Shown: positions 60,394-64,000 of the stretch, in pieces
How positions within the stretch are numbered: the first letter of the stretch is position 1
Layout of the letters: every line of letters starts with the position of its first letter
Assembly (NCBI GenBank): GCA_003343905.1
Contig: QAKI01000043.1
Span: 204,569-268,568 of the forward strand
Direction: 5' to 3'
Length of the DNA: 64,000 bases
Origin: Subdoligranulum variabile
Lineage (GTDB): Bacteria > Bacillota > Clostridia > Oscillospirales > Ruminococcaceae
The notes under the pieces: generated by a model
Database searches by the model: none
What the model saw: the letters and a program-made list of their open reading frames with translations, nothing else
What the model was told of the DNA's origin: nothing
Translations under genes and position numbers: made by a program

Positions 60394-61932
60394 TCAAAAA
60401 TCGGCGCTGTGTTCTTCGGCGCGCAGGTCGTCGCGTTCCAGTTCGGCCAGCAGTTCGTCCTCCCCGGCATGGAGCAGCAGCTTTTGGCTGTACTGCTCAA
60501 AACGCTCGCATTCGTTGTCGGCCAAAAACGGCGCGGAGTCCGGCCCCAGTGCCAGTTCGTTGACAAAGACCACCATCTCCTGCCCGTCGGGGAAAGCGCG
60601 TTCCATAAAGTCAAAGGCGGATTCCAGCGCATCGGACGCGGCGGCCACGGCCTCCTCCCGGCGGCGCACCTGCTGGTTGAAGGCGGCGCGCACAGCGTCA
60701 AAGGCGGCATCGGCTTCGGCACAGTCGCCCAGCGTGCCGGACCAGCTTTCCAGCAGGGCGGCGGCCCGGGCGCGCACGGCGGCTTCTTCCGGCGGCAGCG
60801 TCCCGGCGGCCTTGCCCTCCTCCAACCGGGCGCGGAAAGCCCGGCACAGGGCGGCGAACAGCGCGGCGGGGGCGTCGGCCCCGTCGTTCTGATCCAGCTT
60901 GCGCCGGTAGCTGCGCAACTGCTGGTAGCAGGTGTCGGTCACGGCGTCGGCGCTGCGGGCCGCCGCAAAGCGGGTGTTCAGCCCCGCCAGCAGCAGGCTT
61001 ACCAGGCTGATACGCTCGTCAAAACCGGCCTGCAAAGCGCGTTCCAGCACGGCGTCAAAGGGCTTGCCCTGCAAGATATCCTCGACGCCGTAATCCTGGT
61101 GGTATTTGCGGTAGAGCACCCAGTAGGCGGCAAAGTCACGCGCAACTTCGGGGTGGCGCAGGTATTGGCCGATCAGCCCTTCGTCCACCGGCAGGTCCAG
61201 CCGGTCGGCGGCCTGCAAATAGGCGGAAAGATCCTCCCACCCGCGGGCGGTGACGAACTGGGGGCCGTCCACGTCGTTTTCGATTTTGTAAAAATGCTGG
61301 GGGCGCAGTTCCAGGTAAGCGGTCACGGCCGGGTGCAGCCGGTGGGCGCGGGCGTAGGTCTGCCATACGCCCAGCTTCGGCTCGATGTCGATGCGGCGCA
61401 CGCGGTCCAGCGTGACGAGGTCGAACTCCCGCACGCTCTTGTTGTATTCGGGCGGGTTGCCCGCGGCCACGATGACCCAGCCTTCGGGCACGGCCTGGTT
61501 GCCGAAGGTCTTGCACTGCAAAAATTGCAGCATGGTGGGGGCCAGCGTTTCGCTGACGCAGTTGATCTCGTCGATAAACAGGATGCCGCTGCGCTTGCCG
61601 GTGCGCTCCATGGCGGCGTAGACGCTGGCGATGATCTCGCTCATGGTGTAGGCGGTCACGCTGTAAGTCTTGCCGCCGTAGTTCTGCTCCCGGATAAAGG
61701 GCAGGCCCACGGCGCTCTGGCGCGTGTGGTGGGTGATGGTGTAGGCCACCAGGGCAACGTCGCATTCCTGCGCGATCTGTTCCATGATCTGTGTCTTGCC
61801 GATGCCCGGCGGGCCCATCAGCAGGATGGGGCGCTGCCGGATGGGCGGGATCAGCGGGCGGCCGGTATCGTCACAGGCAAGGTAGGCCTGTACGGCGTGT
61901 TGGATCTCCTCTTTGGCACGTTGGATGTCCAT
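60394..61932 (-). CDS. MoxR-family AAA+ ATPase
   Basis: A 512-residue AAA+ protein. Walker A ILLMGPPGIGKTQI near residue 40, Walker B GILFIDEINCV, sensor 1 VIVAAGNPPEYN, and an arginine in LDRVRRIDI. The C-terminal 200 residues are helical and acidic and are not a known domain. It begins 3 bases after the VWA gene stop, so it is translationally coupled to it. MoxR ATPases act with VWA partners as chaperones or metal-insertion machines. Confidence 0.9.
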   Translation of the reverse strand: MDIQRAKEEIQHAVQAYLACDDTGRPLIPPIRQRPILLMGPPGIGKTQIMEQIAQECDVALVAYTITHHTRQSAVGLPFIREQNYGGKTYSVTAYTMSEIIASVYAAMERTGKRSGILFIDEINCVSETLAPTMLQFLQCKTFGNQAVPEGWVIVAAGNPPEYNKSVREFDLVTLDRVRRIDIEPKLGVWQTYARAHRLHPAVTAYLELRPQHFYKIENDVDGPQFVTARGWEDLSAYLQAADRLDLPVDEGLIGQYLRHPEVARDFAAYWVLYRKYHQDYGVEDILQGKPFDAVLERALQAGFDERISLVSLLLAGLNTRFAAARSADAVTDTCYQQLRSYRRKLDQNDGADAPAALFAALCRAFRARLEEGKAAGTLPPEEAAVRARAAALLESWSGTLGDCAEADAAFDAVRAAFNQQVRRREEAVAAASDALESAFDFMERAFPDGQEMVVFVNELALGPDSAPFLADNECERFEQYSQKLLLHAGEDELLAELERDDLRAEEHSADF

Positions 61933-61935
61933 GGA

Positions 61936-63255
61936 TTATCTTCCTTTCGGTGGGGGTGCAAATTCCTCAGGTTGCAAAACCAGCCGCATGGCCCAGGGGG
62001 GCACATCGGGCGGGGGCGCGCCGTTTTCAAGAAACAAAAAGGCAACGTCGAAGGGTGGACGGCGGGCCGGGTAGGTGCCCTTGCCGTCGGTAAAATACAG
62101 CGCGCCCTGCATATCCCGCAGGGGACCTTCGGCGCGAAGCTGTTCGATGCGGGCGAACGCCGGGCGGAAGTCCGTCCCGCCGCCGCCCACCAGCCGGAAT
62201 CCCTCGGTGTAGCGGTCCAGATCGTCCAGGTCGCGCAGCCAGGTCTCCTCCCGCACGGCGTTGTCCGCCTGCATGACGAGGATACGGCACTGGCGGAAAA
62301 AACTGTCCTGGCTTTTCAGCAGGGTGAAGGTCTCCCGCAGGAAGGACTTGACAAGGTCCCCGGCGGTGGACTCGCTGGTGTCCAGTACGATCACGAAATC
62401 CCGGATCTTTTTGCTCTCGCGGCTTTCCAGCGGCTCGATCAGCGGCATTTTGCCGTAGATGCGCAGGCCGTAGGTGTAGTACCCCAGGTCGAATTCATCG
62501 GGGTCAAGGCGGGGTTCCTCCCGCCAGACGGCGAACCGGCGCAGAAAATCCCGGTAGCTGCGGCGGCTGCGGCTGACCTGCACCTGGGCCTGCAGTGCCT
62601 GGGCGCCGTCGCTGGCGCCCGCCTGCTGCCCGGCCTGCTCCATGCTCAGTTGGGTCTGGCGGCCCATCTGTTCCCACTGGCGGCCCTGGATCTGGGCGGC
62701 GGGGCTGTCCGGGTCAGCGGGCCAAAGGCGGTGGCTGTCGCAGAAAAATTCCTGCCGCAGGGGTTCCCGTTCTGCGGGCTCCATCCCGGTCAGGGCCTGA
62801 TAGATCGGCCCCGCAGCCAGAAAGCGGCATTGGCCGCGCAGCCGGGCATAGACCTGTTGGCGCGCCCAGCCGATGGGGCGCTCGGTGGCGGGGGTGTGCA
62901 GGCCGTCCAGAATATGTTCCACCGCAATGTCGCAGGCAAGGCCCCACAGGTCGGGGTCCCGTCGGTCCCGCAGCCACAGGTGCCGCAGGATGCAGTGCAG
63001 CAGGCTGTGCAGGTAGGCGCGGGGCAGATACCGCCGGTTTTTGCGGTACAGCCCCAGCACCCAGCCCGGCGGGTAATACAGGTGCGCGCCGTCGGTGGCA
63101 AAGGCCGTCTGGGTGCTGTTCAGCGGGGCAGGGGGGAGCGCGCCCAGCGCGGCGTTCAGGTAGCGTTGGTCCAGGTACAGCTCCCCGCGGATCTGTTCCA
63201 TCACGCGGTGCGCCATGGCCTGTTCCCATTCAGTCTGGGTCTGTTTGTGTGGCAT
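61936..63255 (-). CDS. VWA-like protein with N-terminal metallopeptidase-like domain (DUF2201 type)
   Basis: A 439-residue protein. The N-terminal DUF2201-like domain has HSLLHCILRH (H-x3-H-x5-H-like) near residue 85, resembling a zinc site. A charged Gln/Ala-rich middle follows. The C-terminal VWA-like domain has a MIDAS set: VLDTSESTAG (D-x-S-x-S), the conserved Thr in GGGGTDFRPAF and Asp in YFTDGKG. It lies between the LRR gene and the MoxR ATPase with gaps of 14 and 3 bases. A cofactor- or protein-remodelling role is inferred. Confidence 0.87.
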   Translation of the reverse strand: MPHKQTQTEWEQAMAHRVMEQIRGELYLDQRYLNAALGALPPAPLNSTQTAFATDGAHLYYPPGWVLGLYRKNRRYLPRAYLHSLLHCILRHLWLRDRRDPDLWGLACDIAVEHILDGLHTPATERPIGWARQQVYARLRGQCRFLAAGPIYQALTGMEPAEREPLRQEFFCDSHRLWPADPDSPAAQIQGRQWEQMGRQTQLSMEQAGQQAGASDGAQALQAQVQVSRSRRSYRDFLRRFAVWREEPRLDPDEFDLGYYTYGLRIYGKMPLIEPLESRESKKIRDFVIVLDTSESTAGDLVKSFLRETFTLLKSQDSFFRQCRILVMQADNAVREETWLRDLDDLDRYTEGFRLVGGGGTDFRPAFARIEQLRAEGPLRDMQGALYFTDGKGTYPARRPPFDVAFLFLENGAPPPDVPPWAMRLVLQPEEFAPPPKGR

Positions 63256-63269
63256 AAGGCGTACCCCCG

Positions 63270-64000
63270 TTACAGATCGTCAAAGTCGTAGCGTTTGGCG
63301 GCGCGTTTGGGGCGCGCCAGCAGAATGGCGGACCCGGCGCTCCACCCGGCGCGGGCGCAGCGGGCGGCGGCGTCCCGCACCGGCAGCCCCAGTTTGACCA
63401 GCAGCCGCAGCGCGTCCTCCTGCCGGTCGTCGATGGCCAGATCGAAGGCGGCGTCGGGGTGGGCGGTCAGGTAAAATTCATAGTCGGTCCGGGCGTCCTC
63501 CCGCAGGGCGAAAGGGCACAGCAGCCGCCCCAGGGCCATGCGGACCATCTTGCTCTCCGGCTCGCCCACGCAGGCCTGGGCAAAGGCCGCGTCATAGGCG
63601 GCGTAATCCACGCAGCCCCCCGCGAAGCACTGGCGCATACGGTAGCCCTCGCCCTCGATGCTGTGGTTGAAAATGTGGGCGGGGGTGTTTTCGTCCAGCA
63701 GTTCCATATATTCAGGGTAGAACAGCCGGGCGCCCGGCGCGCCGAGAAAGACGGCGCTCACATCGGCGCTCACCGCGCCCAGCAGCTTTTTCAGGCCGGT
63801 GGCGGCGCCGGGGGCGGCCCGCAGGGCAAACTCCCGCAGGGCGCGGCAGTTGGTGAACAGGTCGCTGCCCAGACTTTCCAGCCCTGCGCCCAGTTCGACC
63901 CGGCGCAGGCGGCGGCAGTTGTAAAACGCCGCGCTGTGCAGCACCCGCAGCGTGTCCGGCAGGGTCACTTCCTCCACAAAATTGCCGGTCACGGGGTGGC
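63270..64000 (-). CDS. BspA-type leucine-rich-repeat protein, 5' end outside the window
   Basis: The C-terminal 243 residues of a longer protein; the frame stays open to the last base. Two LRR_5/BspA-like repeats are visible: TLPDTLRVLHSAAFYNCRRL and VELGAGLESLGSDLFTNCRA. A C-terminal helical region follows (ending RPKRAAKRYDFDDL) with ankyrin-like spacing (EDALRLLVKLGLPVRDAAA). No signal peptide can be judged. It is the first visible gene of the MoxR-VWA unit, 14 bases upstream of the VWA gene. Confidence 0.8.
   Translation of the reverse strand, partial: HPVTGNFVEEVTLPDTLRVLHSAAFYNCRRLRRVELGAGLESLGSDLFTNCRALREFALRAAPGAATGLKKLLGAVSADVSAVFLGAPGARLFYPEYMELLDENTPAHIFNHSIEGEGYRMRQCFAGGCVDYAAYDAAFAQACVGEPESKMVRMALGRLLCPFALREDARTDYEFYLTAHPDAAFDLAIDDRQEDALRLLVKLGLPVRDAAARCARAGWSAGSAILLARPKRAAKRYDFDDL

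Overview
The window looks like chromosomal DNA of a high-GC Firmicute of class Clostridia, most likely family Oscillospiraceae/Ruminococcaceae in the Faecalibacterium-Gemmiger-Subdoligranulum range. Supporting signs are the clostridial order of the ribosomal operon (secY-adk-map-KOW-infA-rpmJ-rpsM-rpsK-rpsD-rpoA-rplQ), an Rnf complex in C-D-G-E-A-B order, IreB, ThiT behind a TPP riboswitch, a ferredoxin-tailed aldo/keto reductase, type II GalT and strong AGGAGG ribosome binding sites. The genus is an inference from gene content. No complete prophage, insertion sequence or CRISPR array is visible.

Layout. 1-7246: 3' part of the spc/alpha ribosomal operon, closed by a strong terminator. 7512-12560: a divergent PRPP synthetase, then murD with a GNAT enzyme and a PLP lyase, then ireB. 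12669-17302 (minus strand): amino-sugar use (nagA, nagB, a PTS EIICB permease) and thiamine uptake (thiT under a TPP riboswitch). 17651-19738: a surface GH25 lysozyme with a Thr-Pro repeat stalk. 19968-22840 (minus): proC-proB-proA. 23012-32815: ferredoxin-type aldo/keto reductase; cysteine desulfurase-thiI-cinA; a very unusual 1122-residue fusion protein; asparaginase; fluoride channel. 32900-35612: XRE membrane regulator, a degraded scar beside two tRNA-Ser genes, and a PadR/HAAS pair. 35769-43888: M20 dipeptidase, the six-gene rnf operon behind a structured leader, and an A-type flavodiiron protein. 43972-49663: tRNA-Val, a response regulator/histidine kinase pair, an ABC exporter that carries the same operator-promoter, and tRNA-Ala. 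49767-57021: class II aldolase, galT, WG-repeat lipoprotein, nucleotidyltransferase, RING-type membrane protein, prfB. 57170-64000: CtpE-like P-type ATPase, DUF1275 protein and a MoxR / VWA-metallopeptidase / leucine-rich-repeat cluster that runs off the end.

Most novel item: the gene at 27941-31309, directly downstream of cinA. Read by eye, it is a degenerate CinA module (KH-like plus amidase fold, catalytic ESCTGG replaced by DETTGR), then a membrane helix, a degenerate class B sortase fold (His and Cys both lost), and a SpoIID-like domain that keeps its hallmark motifs. This would be two dead enzymes joined to a possibly live peptidoglycan lytic transglycosylase. Second, the two promoters of the sensor/ABC-exporter locus share an identical PhoB-box-like layout (TTGAG direct repeats 11 bp apart, 8 bp upstream of the -10), and the exporter's Shine-Dalgarno sequence lies in the 3' arm of a hairpin followed by a T-run. 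Third, the MoxR-VWA-LRR cluster resembles AAA+/VWA chaperone systems of unknown target.

How the genes fit together: Rnf (ferredoxin:NAD+ oxidoreductase and ion pump), the flavodiiron protein and the ferredoxin-tailed reductase point to a fermentative anaerobe that handles reduced ferredoxin and traces of O2 or NO. Cysteine desulfurase plus ThiI make 4-thiouridine in tRNA. NagA, NagB, the PTS, GalT and the sugar nucleotidyltransferase suggest use of host or mucin-type sugars. All calls come from reading the sequence by eye; no database search was run.
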